A stretch of DNA of 64,000 nucleotides from Azadirachta indica (lineage: Eukaryota; Streptophyta; Magnoliopsida; Sapindales; Meliaceae): contig CM040445.1 in assembly GCA_022749755.1 (NCBI GenBank), positions 10,065,182 through 10,129,181 of the forward strand. Direction: 5' to 3'. Under the pieces are notes generated by a model. The model was not told the origin of the DNA and ran no database searches. It saw nothing but the letters and a program-made list of their open reading frames with translations. Below are positions 1 to 11,490 of this stretch, in pieces. Made by a program: the position numbers and the translations under genes. The first letter of the stretch is position 1, and every line of letters starts with the position of its first letter.

Positions 1-129
1 TAGTAACATCAATAGGTGTGGGGAATTTGCCGTATTGGACAGGTTGTCTGCTGTTACGTTGACTCTGTCTTCCATGAATTACAATGAAGACTTATGAACG
101 TATGTGGCTAATTACAGTAGTTATTTCTT

Positions 130-444
130 CTAGCATATATTGATCGGTTTTGTGTTTGGAGATGCGAGAATGTGAAAGAACAAACAGAAAATGGCAAACT
201 GGGGCCGGCATCTTTTACTTGTTAACTTCAACTTTTGAAATGCAGCTTTTGAGCCCACATTCCTGTGTGTGTGTTGAAATCTTCGGGAGGTTCTGAGAAA
301 AATCAAGGTCCATAGCACAATTAAAGTAGTTATGTCGACATCTTCCAGCTGCCTTTCCTTTAGGGCTTCAAATGTAAACATCATCATCATCTGCGACTTC
401 ACCTTCACGAAGGGGTACCACCAATTAATAGTTTGAAATATCAT
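130..444 (-). CDS. Hypothetical 104-residue ORF, doubtful
   Basis: An uninterrupted minus-strand ORF of 104 residues in a part of the window slightly less AT-rich than its surroundings. It starts MIFQTINWW and has a Met run, an acidic stretch (ALKERQLEDVD), one hydrophobic segment at about residues 40-50 (LIVLWTLIFL), then a basic region. I recognise no family. A TATA-like run lies just upstream in the antisense sense (rc of 464-473). It could be the edge of a host gene continuing beyond position 1, a non-coding transcript, or chance. The start codon is simply the first ATG. Confidence 0.15.
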   Translation of the reverse strand: MIFQTINWWYPFVKVKSQMMMMFTFEALKERQLEDVDITTLIVLWTLIFLRTSRRFQHTHRNVGSKAAFQKLKLTSKRCRPQFAIFCLFFHILASPNTKPINIC

Positions 445-2725
445 ACATGCGTGTTATGAAATGAGGATATATAAGAAGACTCTGCTGCGTATATGAAAAG
501 TTGAGGGGTGTTATTTTCAATTTTAGATAAACCAAATCCATTAGAGTAGGGAGAGGTTTGATTTGCACCCAATAAGTTTTCAGAGTTCATAAGTTAATTA
601 TAGTAGGGAGAATGACAATTGCTCCCTTTTAGATGGAGACTTAACACATTTACTCTGCAGTTAGATTTTTCTCATAATTTTGCAAAAAAATTTTAAATTT
701 ACCCTTGATGTGTTCGGTTTCGTTTCCACAAACTCATTCAAGTCAAAAGTATTTGAAAAATCAATGGTGTACTATGATTTGAACTTTGCACTTCCAACCA
801 CCAGGGTCAGAAATATTTATGAGGTAATGGTTTATAGGTTATAATATATATAGCGTCTCAATATATTAGATTTATTTTGCAACTTAAAATTCTAAATATA
901 ATGAGTATGTAATTTTCTAATATTAAATTAATAATTATTACTTAAAAAGTTAAAAATTAAAACTTTTATTCTATTTAAATCAAAGTAATGATTTTTTCAA
1001 CAAAGAAATTGAAGAAAAATTAAACTAATAATTAATTTGTAAATTAAAAAATTAAATATAATTTGTGAACTCAAATCAATTTATACAAGTTACAGGTAAA
1101 AGTATATATTTGAATCGTTAAACTAATAATGAATTCGTGTGAGATTAAACTAATAATTATTTTAAATAAATATAAAACTAATTTTTATGTTACCATCATT
1201 AAAATTAGTTTCATGATTATTTTCTTGAATAACAATTACAAATTAGTTTTATGATTATTTAAGATAATAATTATTAATAATACTAAATTTATTTTAAATT
1301 TATGATTGCGAATTATAATAAAATAAGTTTTTTCTACAGATATGGTTATTTTATTTTTTTAGAATTAATTTAAAAATTATAAAAAAAAAAATAATATTTT
1401 TAGTTCTATAATATATTTAAGATTACAAAATCGAAAGTAAAGTAATATGTAATTTTGTGGTAAGGATGTGCATTTTTAATCATTGATCTCGAGTTCATTT
1501 CTAGCAGTTTCAAAATTTTAACTATTTTGCGATTTAAATAAACCAGTTAAAGGACTATGGGTAATTAAGAGGAAATTATCATTGCCCCTTATTGGTTCCA
1601 ACCCCGACACATTTCTTCTTTATTAAAAAACCTAATCATAATGAATTTTATAATTTTTAACCAATATTAAATTTAAACGAATATTATAAAAATATATTAC
1701 AGACTTTTTTGTAATTTAAAAAAATACAAAAAAAGAAATTGATATTCGTTATTGTTGTAAATTAAACTAATAATAATTTTATAAAACAAGTTACATGAAA
1801 TTTAAAATAATAATTATTTTGTAACATTAAATTAAAAATTATTTTCTATAAAGTTAAAAAATTATTATATTTTCAAAACAACTTTGTAAAGAATACACAT
1901 ATCTACAAATTGTTTATTTATGTCTTAAATTTATTTTATTACGTTCATTGAAAAGCTATGCTTCACTTATTTTTAACTGTTTTATAATTTAAATTAAATC
2001 AGTCGAGTCATAATCAATATAATAGTGGAACAATAGGAGATATAGCAATTGTTTTCCCTTATTTTAAAGTAAAAGAAAGATTTTAATGTGAAAAAAAAAA
2101 GTTCGAAGAGTAGATCTATAGGCGAAAAGATTAATAAAATTGTTTTTACAATAAAAACTTATTTCAAAATCATGAATCAAAATTAAACTATAAATACATA
2201 ATTTATGTACATTTTAAAATAAAACAGTTCATTTTGAATGAATCTACTTATAATAAAAGTAAATTTCAGCTTAGCACTTGTAGACTGATGCACAACAAAC
2301 AGACCCTATAATTAATGTAATAAACAAATTTATTAAGTAGGGATATCTTCACATATCTCTTTTAAAGTTTGTGAAAATCATAAATAAAAAAAAAGTTTGT
2401 CAAACATTATAAGAATATCATCTTAAGAACGGAGATGGGCCAAGGACCTCATTTCTTGACCCATCTGACACATCATTCCTGATTTGAGTCGAGAATTTTT
2501 ACAAGTTTTGGCTTGATTTTGAGTAATGTTACATATACAAACTTCTATACACCAATATAATTTTATGTCATTCTGTTATTATTATAATTTTTTATATTTT
2601 TACGAGAGTAAAAAATATTTTAATATATATTTATATGTATATGTACACGCACACACACGAATATATAACAATAATATAAAACAATATAATACTAACACAT
2701 TATTTAGTTTATATAGAATTTGTAT

Positions 2726-2915
2726 AAAATTTTGCAACAATTTTTAAATTCAAAAGGAGATGTGTAATTAAAATCTAGAGACAAGGGGGCCCATTTTCTT
2801 TCAGGAGTAAAACAAATCTAGGAGATTAGAGAGGACGTTAGAAAGAAGTTTGTGCAGCTAATTCCATTGAATAAAGATATTTTGCATAATATTTTAAAAT
2901 TATACATGGGATGTA
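2726..2915 (+). repeat. Local dispersed repeat, copy R1
   Basis: This block matches 5,677-5,895 in the same orientation. Shared landmarks are AAAATTTTGCAA, a run ending TTTTTAAATTCAAAAG, and ACAAATCTAGGAGATTAGAG followed by GAGGA and TTAGAAA. Its 3' part (TTGAATA ... TATTTTAAA) also resembles 3,586-3,735. The class is unknown. It has no coding potential and is probably a member of a local non-autonomous repeat family. Confidence 0.55.
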
Positions 2916-3585
2916 TAAGTAAAATTTAGAGACTACGAGTGTTTTCTTTTTTTTCAAGACCTAAGGGCCTATTTGTTTTTCTGGACTAAAATTTGAATAA
3001 AATTATTTAGATATTTAAGAGGTGTTGATTTTTTAAATTATATTTAAAAATTTATTAAAAATATCTAAATATAAATTAATTTAAAATTTTAATTTAAATC
3101 TAAATAACAAAACATTTGAATGAATTAAATATTTTTTTTGGTCAATAATACAATTACATTAGAATTTAACACTTCAATTTTAAATCTTATATAAGACTTT
3201 TTGTTTTTTGTAGTCTCTATTGGAACAATATTTTGACATAATTTATCTTTTATTTATTTTATAATTAATTTTTATATTATATTTAAATTGTTAATTCATA
3301 ATTTTTTTACTCACAATACAATTAAGTTATATATCATATGAAAAATAACATACATATATAATTTACTAAAAATTGTTTAATTTATGAATTATATTAATGT
3401 TTTTGTAAAATATAAATATATGTAATATTTAACAAGGACATATATGTAAACATATCAATTTTAATATTTTTATTCATATTAAAATAAATAATTTAATGTT
3501 TATATTCATATATGTAAGGTAAAAATATAAATCAAATTTATATTTTAATTAAATTCAAATTTCAAACAGAAAAAATAAGCACTAT

Positions 3586-3735
3586 ATAAATCAAATAAAC
3601 TCAAGAGCTGCGAGCATGTTAGAAAGAAGTTTGTATCTGTAAGCATCATTGAACACAAAATTTTGCATAAAGCGTATTCCAAATATTATTGAATAAAAAA
3701 TTGTATAATATTTTAAATAATTTATACGGAAAAAA
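3586..3735 (+). repeat. Local dispersed repeat, copy R2 (3' half)
   Basis: This matches the 3' half of the 5,677-5,895 copy. Shared features are AAATCAAATAAA, TCAAGAG, GAGAGAAGTTT-like text, then TTGAATA and ATTGTATAATATTTTAAATA ending in an AATTTATAC stretch. It is in the same orientation as the other two copies. Short insertions separate the shared blocks. Confidence 0.5.
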
Positions 3736-5470
3736 TATGTGCTTTTGGATGCATGAGTTTGTAAAGTTTACAAATATAACTTCGTATTCATGAAAACTAG
3801 TAAAAAGCAACAATGTTATAAAAAAGATCAACATATGCCATTTTTGAGAAATTAGTTCTTAAATATTAGATTGAAGAAAATTGTAAAATAGTTATTTATT
3901 ATGCATGCTCTTTAAGAATATTTTAGGATATGTTTAATTTACTTTTTGATAGAAATTTTTGTTTTTGAAAATGAAAAAAGAATACAAAAAATTATTAAAA
4001 TAGACATTTGTCTGCAAAATATTTATTAAATGCTTTTTTTGTCCAAAATTAGAAAACAAAATGAAAGTCGTTCTCATAGTTTTTGTCTTAGTTGCATTCC
4101 ACTACATTTTAGAAACAATTTTTTTATTATCTTAAACCTATCTTGAATGTATATTGTTTAGTTGTCGAGTTTGTGTAGGATTGTCATCATGGTTGGGTGA
4201 ATTAAAAATAATAATCCTCATTGTATGTATTTTTTTATAGAATTAAAATTAATAATTTTTTTCTAATTAAGACTTTATGTTGGAATTGTTGTATGTAGTC
4301 TAATTCTCTTATATTTCTCTTAGTTCAAAATGTAATCCAACTAATATTTAATTGACACCAATATATTATGTTTAGTATAAATTACATTTTACTTAGATTA
4401 TTCGTATTTGACTTGAGTACAATGACACCATCATTTTTTCTAAAAGAATTATAATAAGATCTAAACAGAACTCACTTAAATTTATATAAAATATAAGTTT
4501 AATTGAATAAATAATTAAATTTAATTAAATTTTTTATAACAAGAGATGTCAATTCTAATAAGTTTATTTATTCTCAAAATCAATGAATACTATTTCATGA
4601 TTAATATGTTTGCTTTATGAATTCTAACCCAAAAAAAAAAAAAAAAGAAGAAGATATATTTATTAATATTTTGGAAACATATATGTTAGAAGGAAGTCAT
4701 GAAATATTTTTTTTGAAACTTAATTAACTATAGTTATAGTAACATGTTTACTAGTATATATTTATATTTATTTTTAATTTAATAAATTTTAATTTATTTT
4801 AGGATATAATTCACTGGATGATTCGTAAGATTGGGGATGATGATGATTTTGTTTTATGGTCAGCTTCTATTAAGGAACATTTCATTCACCTATACACATG
4901 AAGAAGCTAAAAAAGGACCGCAAACTTCATAATCAATGTTATGATAATTTATTATTTGCATATAAATAAATTCAATGTTTGTATCAAGAATTAAATTTAC
5001 TATTTTTAAATTTATCTTTTTTAAAATAATTAAATTCTATTATCCTTTTATCCTTTTTATATTGATCTATGTTAAATATACGTTTGAAATAATCAATAAT
5101 AATAAAAGAATTATACTTGATTATAGTATAATTTTAATAAAAAAATGTTATTAGAAATATTTTAAATAAAAAAATATCCTTATTTTAATTATTTTTAAAA
5201 CTATATCAAATATGTTTTTACAATTTTTTAATTTGAAAAATAATTTTTAAATATTACATCAAACATATTTTTAAGTATTAAAAATTCAAAGAATGCAACT
5301 CATATTTTTGCCAACCACAGCCCCTAACTTTTTTTCTTTCACAATTTTAAAGATATATACGTAAATATATGAATGTTGAAATATTTACATTACTTTTAAA
5401 TTTTTACAAGATATATAATAAAAAGGAGTGGTTTTATGCATATACTCTACTATCGAAAACTATTGGTATA

Positions 5471-5541
5471 AACTGATGTGGTAGTAATATATCGTTGCCA
5501 CAAGTCCTATAATTTTACAAGAGTAAGAGAAATTTTAATGA

Positions 5542-5606
<65 letters not shown>

Positions 5607-5638
5607 GGTGACAACAATATGATGCTACTAAATTAGTT
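5471..5638. repeat. Palindromic MITE-like unit centred on a TA microsatellite
   Basis: The left arm (5,471-5,501, starting AACTGATGTGGTAGTAAT, ending TTGCCAC) is an imperfect inverted copy of 5,608-5,638 (GTGACAACAATATGATGC ... AATTAGTT). The core between the arms is mostly alternating TA (5,543-5,607) broken by TGTGTG. The structure would fold into a hairpin. No target duplication could be assigned. Confidence 0.45.
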
Positions 5639-5676
5639 GGTATAGATAAAATTTATATCTTATTGTTATTGAATAC

Positions 5677-5895
5677 AAAATTTTGCAATAATTTTTAAAT
5701 TCAAAAGCAGATATGTAATTAAAAATCTAGAGATGAGGAACGCTGTCCTGTGTTGAGACTAAAACAAATCTAGGAGATTAGAGAGGATATTAGAAAAGAC
5801 TAAATCAAATAAAATCAAGAGATGGAGAGCGAATTAGAGAGAAGTTTTTATTGAATAGGAAATTGTATAATATTTTAAATAATTTATACAAGAAT
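5677..5895 (+). repeat. Local dispersed repeat, copy R3
   Basis: The longest of three local direct copies. Its 5' part matches 2,726-2,915 and its 3' part matches 3,586-3,735, so it joins what the other two carry separately. It starts directly beyond the TA-centred palindrome. Confidence 0.55.
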
Positions 5896-5921
5896 ATTTA
5901 AATACATTTTAAATTATGAAG

Positions 5922-5946
5922 AGATATATATATATATATATATATA
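5922..5946. repeat. (TA)n microsatellite
   Basis: Alternating TA run of about 24 bases. Further simple repeats elsewhere in the window are listed separately. Confidence 0.9.
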
Positions 5947-5990
5947 ATGCTAGATGTGGACATTAGAGTATTAAAACATAAAATACAAAT

Positions 5991-6056
5991 TGTTGACAGT
6001 GGGATTCGGACCAAACATTTAATCTGGCACCTTAGACTAACTCGACCATTTCGAAA
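5991..6056 (-). pseudogene. tRNA-Leu-like pseudogene (truncated)
   Basis: On the minus strand this reads TGGTCGAGTTAGTCTAAGG (D-arm, A-box position), then TGCCAGATTAAATGTTTGG (anticodon arm), then CCGAATCCCACTGTCAAC (T-arm and acceptor 3' side). Eukaryotic tRNA-Leu has the same order, GGCCGAG...GGTCTAAGGCGCCAGA and GGGTTCGAATCCCAC. The long variable arm and the 5' half of the T-stem are missing, and the two acceptor strands do not pair. It is therefore a dead tRNA gene or a tRNA-derived insertion. The anticodon cannot be read safely because the loop is shifted. Confidence 0.55.
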
Positions 6057-6680
6057 TTTAATTTGCTTACTCTTTTTTAAATTCTTGAAATGCTCTTTTC
6101 CTTTCTAGTTACCATTCAAATTAGTACTATCCTGAAAACAAATTCGCACGTGCGATTAACGCTGGATCAGTGGCATTCCAAACAACAATTGATGACGGTA
6201 ATGTGTGAGTTTTGATGAACGTTTTTTCAACTCTTAATTGCATCTAATTGTGAGATACTACGCTTAGCGATTATCAACTAATTGACTACAGTAATGCATA
6301 TGTGTTTTCATCTATTTTTTATTATTTTAGTGGCTTTTGACAGTGAATTTGCTTAGACTTTTGGTATCCAGCACTGTAGGAGTCCGTGTCCAGTGGTAGC
6401 CCCTGTTGATGCTAAAATTCACTTGAACGATGACAATGGAGAGTGATAGTGGTAGTAGGAAAGCCAAATAGTTAGGCGATGGTCTCTATTTGATGATAAA
6501 TTCTTTTTTCACTTTGTAAGCTCATTTTGTTTATTTAGTTATTTTATATTGTTTGGATATTGTGGTGTTATTGTTTGACATGGTGGTCCCTTATCTTTCC
6601 TGAGATGACTTAATAAGATACATCTTCATTCATTGGATTTTTGTTTGTTTTGTGTGTGTGTAATCTATATATATATTTTT

Positions 6681-7448
6681 TGGGTTGGGTTTTTTCCTAT
6701 TTGGAGATAGCCCAAATTTTCTCTTCAATACTAATTAAACCCAATGAATTTAAAGACATTTCAGTCTTTTTTCAAGTAGGGTTAATATTTTAATTTATTT
6801 TGTTACAATATATATATGTGTGTTAAGAAGAGAAATGACACTGTTCATCATTTTTGAGAGAGAGAGTACTATTTATGAGAGAGAGGTAGAATAGTAAACT
6901 CGAGACAGTTTTGATCAAATGGCTGATCGGAGGTTGATTTGTGGTTCGATTGAGCTGAAATTTTACCAGCAGCTTTCTAACTCAGAGGACTAAATTCTGA
7001 ATAGTGAAGATCAGATTTAGAGTTTTTTTTCTCCAAATTTCGTGGTTAGAAGTTAGGCCATCTTTTTGGTTATTGTTTTTCTTGAACTCTCTCTAATTTT
7101 TTTGTAGAATTTGATTGTTTGCCAAGATTATATGATCTTGAGACTATTATGGATGTATACCTCTAATTCTAACTAGAGAGAAATTGTGTATTCCCATTAT
7201 TTGATTATACTGGAGTTTTTTTGGTGGACTACGATCCTGTAGTTTTTACTTCTCACATTGGGGAGGTTTTCCACGTTAAAATTGATTGTGTTATGGTTGT
7301 TTTGTTGATGATATGGTTGCTGTCTAAAAATTCATTTTGTGCCCAAAGATTGTTACTCTATTTGTTTGTTTCATATTAGGTTCATGCAAGTGGGGATAAG
7401 GTAATTATTGTGCTTCCGCAAATTGGTTTGTATTAGTTTATCCCAATA
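6681..7448 (+). repeat. 5' LTR of copia element A
   Basis: Begins TGGGTTGGGTTT and ends near CCCAATA, directly before the primer binding site. It aligns over its full length with 11,491-12,255. It carries a TATATATATGTG block near 6,810 that could be the promoter TATA region, and a GAGAGAGAG run at 6,857-6,886. Confidence 0.9.
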
Positions 7449-7451
7449 AAG

Positions 7452-7462
7452 TGGTATCAGAG
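7452..7462 (+). other. Primer binding site (initiator tRNA-Met)
   Basis: TGGTATCAGAG is complementary to the 3' end of plant initiator tRNA-Met, the usual primer of copia elements. It lies 3 bp after the 5' LTR. Confidence 0.9.
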
Positions 7463-7495
7463 TTTTGATTATATTTGTTTTGTGCCTTGTGTTGA

Positions 7496-8226
7496 ATGAT
7501 GGAAGCAAATACAAGTAAAATGGTTAATTTGAATGGTGCAAATTATCATTTATGGAAGGGAAAGATGGAAGATCTTTTATATGTGAAAGATTATTATTTA
7601 CCCGTGTTTGAGAAACAGAAATCCGATAATAAAACAGATGCACAATGGAAGTTGTTTCATCGTCAGGTGTATAAGTATATCAGACAATAGGTAGATGACA
7701 ATGTTTTGAATCACATTAGTGGAGAGACAAATGCAAGTTCTTTGTGGAATAAACTTAAAGAATTATATGCCAGAAAAATTGGGAACAACAAACTACTTTT
7801 GGTAAAGCAGATAATGAATTTGAAATATCGGGATGGAAAACCTATGACAGATCACTTAAATATATTTCAGGGAATCATTAATCAGTTGGCTGGAATGAAC
7901 ATCAAATTTGAAAATGCAGTACAAGAGTTATGGCTTTTAGGCATATTATCGGACTCATGGGAGACATTTAGAATGTCATTATCTAACTCAGTTTTTGATG
8001 GTATTATCACCATGGAATTGGCTAAGAATAGTGTTCTGAATGAAGAGGATAGAAGAAAGTCACAGGATTCTTCACAGTCAGAGATATCTTAGTCACAAAA
8101 AAGAAGGGGAGGAGTAAGAGTAGAGGTCCGAAGAACAGAGATAAAAGTAAAAGTAAGACCAACAAGTTTGCCAATGTTGAATGCTATCATTGTGGTTTGA
8201 AGGGGCACATAAAGAAGTATTGTTGA
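7496..8226 (+). pseudogene. gag: Copia element A gag
   Basis: Encodes the particle protein of element A. The frame opens at an ATG 34 bp after the primer site (MEANTSKMVNLNGANYHLW) and is of the UBN2/Retrotran_gag type. A TAG at 7,688-7,690 and another at 8,090-8,092 interrupt the same frame. A frameshift follows before a CCHC zinc knuckle (CX2CX4HX4C) read from 8,182 to 8,223, immediately followed by TGA and TAG. The knuckle shows that the nucleic-acid binding end of gag was present. Not functional. Confidence 0.88.
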
Positions 8227-8340
8227 TAGCTCAAGCGAGATAACAAGAAGGATAAAGGAAAGGAAACGAAAAATGATGACAGCAGTGATGATGACAGAGT
8301 TGCTACTATTACAGATGACTTTCTTATTATGTATGATGAT

Positions 8341-9960
8341 GATGTTGTCAAACTTGTATGCCATGAGACCAGTTACGTAATTGATAGTGGTGCCTTCATT
8401 CATGCTACATCGTGAAGGGAATTCTTTACATCTTATATATTTGGTGATTTTGGAGATGTTAAGATGAGACATAATGGCTTAACTAAAGCCATAGGCATGG
8501 GAGATGTGTGCTTGGAGACCAATAATGGCATGATGTTATTGCTGAAAAATGTCAAACATATTCCGGATATTCATTTGAACTTGATTCTGCAGGTAAACTT
8601 GATGATGAGGGTTTCTCTAGCAACTTTAGTGTTGGTAAATGGAAGCTTAACAAAGGTTCCATGGTTGTGGCCCGAGGAAAGAAATGTTCTTCATTATACT
8701 TTATGCAAGCAAAGATTGCAGATAATAGCATCAATACAGTGAAAAATGAAGATAGAATTGAGTTATGGCATAGAAGACTTGGTCATATGAGTGAGAAGGG
8801 TTTGAATGTTTTAGCCAAAAAGAATATACTTTTTGGGTTGAAAAAATGAATCTCTGAAGAAGTGTGTTCATTGCTAAGCAGGGAAGCAAATTAGGACTAC
8901 CTTTAAGACATCTCCACCTTCAAGAAAATTAGGTGTACTCGAACTAGTACACTTTGATGTTTGTGGCCCTATGAAAACAAAAACACTTGGTGGTGCTCTC
9001 TATTTTGTGACTTTTATAGATGAGCACTCAAGGAAGTTGTGGGTTTATACATTGAAGACAAAGGATCAAGTATTACATGTGTTCAAACAGTTTCAGGGCT
9101 CAGTTGAGAGACAGACTGGGAAGAAGTTGAAGTGCATCAGAACAGTTTCAGGCCTCATTTGATGAGTATTGCAGACAATTAGGAATTCGTCATCAAAAGA
9201 CACCTCCGAAGACTCCTTAGTTAAATGGGTTAGTTAAGAGGATGAATAAAACACTGGTTGAAAGAGTGAGATGTTTGCTTTCACAAGCACAATTGTCAAT
9301 ATCTTTTTGGGGGGAAGCTTTGAATATAGTTGTACATGTATTGAATCTCACACCGTGTATTCCTTTAAACTTTGATGTTCTAGATAAAGTTTGGTCAGGA
9401 AAGGATGTTGCTTATGATTATTTGTGTGTCTTTGGATGTAAAGCATTTGTGTATATTCTCAAAAATAAAAGGTTTAAACTTGATGTTAAGACAAGATAGT
9501 ATGTATTTCTCAGCTATGATTAAGATGAGTTTGACTATAGGTTTTATGATCCAGTGCAAAAAAAACTTGTAAGAAGTCGAGATGCTGTATTTATGGAAGA
9601 CTAAACTATACAGGATATTGAGAAGTCAAAAGAAGTAATGCCTCAATATAGTGATGCGTTGATAGACTTGGATTCAGTCCTTCCTACAAATGTTCCAACA
9701 TATCCTACAGATGAAGTCCTGGATGACCAGCATGGTACAGGTGATATTGACACTCATACATAGGTTGAGGTTGATGATGATGCTCAGGATCAGTCATCTA
9801 CTTCAAAGGCTTCACTAGATGCTCTACTCAGAAGATTTACCAGAAATGGACAACCCTCCATACGGTATCCTACGAGTGAGTATGTGTTACTAACTGATGG
9901 GGGAGAACCTGAATGTTATGCAGAAGCAGTGGAAAATGAACACAAGAAAGAGTGGATTGA
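8341..9960 (+). pseudogene. pol: Copia element A protease and integrase
   Basis: Protease is recognised by the aspartate motif DSGA at 8,383-8,394. The GAG-pre-integrase segment follows at 8,755-8,800 (LWHRRLGHMS) with the CXXC half of the zinc finger at 8,863-8,874, across a frameshift in a poly-A run near 8,841. The integrase core begins with HFDVCGPM near 8,950. Two of three catalytic positions are gone: the second Asp region reads IRTVSG at 9,136-9,153, with a short deletion after it, and the conserved Glu of GVAERMN is Lys at 9,236-9,238. In-frame stops occur at 9,218, 9,497, 9,521, 9,602 and 9,761. Confidence 0.88.
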
Positions 9961-11470
9961 TGCCATGTAAGACGAGATGAAGTCATTGTATGAAAATCAC
10001 ACATTTGAGTTGGTAAAGTTACCTAAGGGTAAAAGGGCTTTAAAGAATAAATGGGTGTATAGAGTGAAACAGGAAGAACATATCTCGCAGCCACGATACA
10101 AAGCCAGATTAGTTGTCAAGGGATTTAGCCAAAGGAAAGGTGTTGACTTTGATGAAATCTTTTCTCTAGTTGTCAAGATGTCATCCATTCGTGTGGTATT
10201 GGGCATAGCGATTAGTCTTGACTTGGAGGTTGAGCAGATGGATGTAAAGACTGCTTTTCTACATGGAAACTTAGATAAAGAAATTTATATGGAGTAGCCA
10301 GAGGGTTTCATAATAAAAGAAAAAGAAGACTATGTATACAAGCTGAAGAAAAGCCTCTATGGCTTGAAACAGGCACTAAGATAGTGGTGTAAAAAGTTTG
10401 AATCAGTTCTGGGGGAGTAAGGCTATCGAAAAACTTCTTCTGACCATTGTATTTTTGTGCAGAAATTCTCTGATGATGATTTTATTATACTGTTACTTTA
10501 TGTTGATGACATATTGATTGTTGGTATAGATGCTTCTAGAGTTGACAGGTTAAAGAAGCAGTTAAGCAAATCCTTTACTATGAAGGATTTAGGGCCAGTA
10601 AAACAAATCCTTGGCATCCAAATTTATCGAGATAGAGCAGCTAAGAAATTGTGTATATCACAGGAGCATTACATTAAAAAGGTACTTGAAAGGTTTAATA
10701 TGAACAACGCTAAAATGGTTAGCACTCCTCTTGCTATACACTTTAAGTTAAGTATCAAGTAGTCCCCTATAATAGATAAAGAGAAAGAAGACATGGAAAG
10801 AGTTCCTTATACTTCAACAGTTGGAAACTTGATGTATGCGATGGTATGCACAAAACCAGATATAGCTCATGCAGTCGGTGTTGTTAGTAGATTTTTATCC
10901 AATCTAGGAAGAGAGCATTGGAATGCAGTGAAGTGGATTATGAGATATCTTCGAGGTACTTCCGATTTCAAACTCACATTTGAAAATGGAGAATCTGTGT
11001 TAGTTAGCTATACAGATTCAGATATGGCTGGAGATGTTGATACTCGAAAGTCTACTATGGGTTACTTGATGACACTTTCAGGTGGAGCTGTATCATGGCA
11101 ATGAAGGCTACAAATATATGTTGCACTTTCCACTATAGAGATAGAATTCATTGCAGCGACTGAAGCATGCAAAGAATTGTTGTGGATGAAGAAGTTCTTA
11201 CAGGAACTTGATTTCAAGCAACAACGATATGTGGTATTTTGTGATAATCCAAGCGCAATTCACTTAAGTAAGAATTCCTCTTTTTATGCAAAATCAAAAC
11301 ATATTGATATGAGATATCATTGGTTGAGAGATGCACTTAATGATAATATGTTTGAGCTTGAAAAGATTCACATAAATCACAATGCCTCTGATATGTTAAC
11401 CAAGAGTCTTCCAAAGAAAAAGTTTGAAGTTTGTTGTTCGATTGTTAGGTTGGCAAGTCCCTCCATATAG
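9961..11470 (+). pseudogene. pol: Copia element A reverse transcriptase and RNase H
   Basis: One frame runs from before 9,968 to 11,470 with no frameshift, broken only by stops at 9,968, 10,295, 10,382, 10,418, 10,760 and 11,102. Reverse transcriptase landmarks are KNKWVYRVK, YKARLVVKGFSQ, QMDVKTAFLHG, LYGLKQ and the catalytic YVDD box at 10,499-10,510. RNase H landmarks are YTDSDMAGD near 11,010, the cryptic ALSTIE-type segment near 11,124, and KSKHIDMRYHWLRD near 11,300. Most stops sit where a Gln codon is expected (for example before PEGF at 10,295), which fits C-to-T decay. Confidence 0.93.
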
Positions 11471-11473
11471 TCG

Positions 11474-11490
11474 AAAAGGGGGAGATTTAT
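11474..11490 (+). other. Polypurine tract of copia element A
   Basis: AAAAGGGGGAGATTTA directly precedes the 3' LTR and is the plus-strand primer site in this family. Confidence 0.85.

Larger units (their letters stand above)
1..6680. other. AT-rich intergenic region with repeats but no supported gene
   Basis: Long AT-rich stretch with many short A/T runs and no long reading frame that looks coding. The repeats recognised inside it (a triplicated segment, a palindromic MITE-like unit, TA microsatellites and a tRNA-Leu-like pseudogene) are listed separately. Roughly 600-2,500 and 3,740-5,460 hold only AT-rich sequence with MITE-like fragments, for example a left edge near 2,965 (GGGCCTATTTGTTT) of a type common at hAT-like MITE ends. 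I see nothing else I can name there. Confidence 0.6.
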
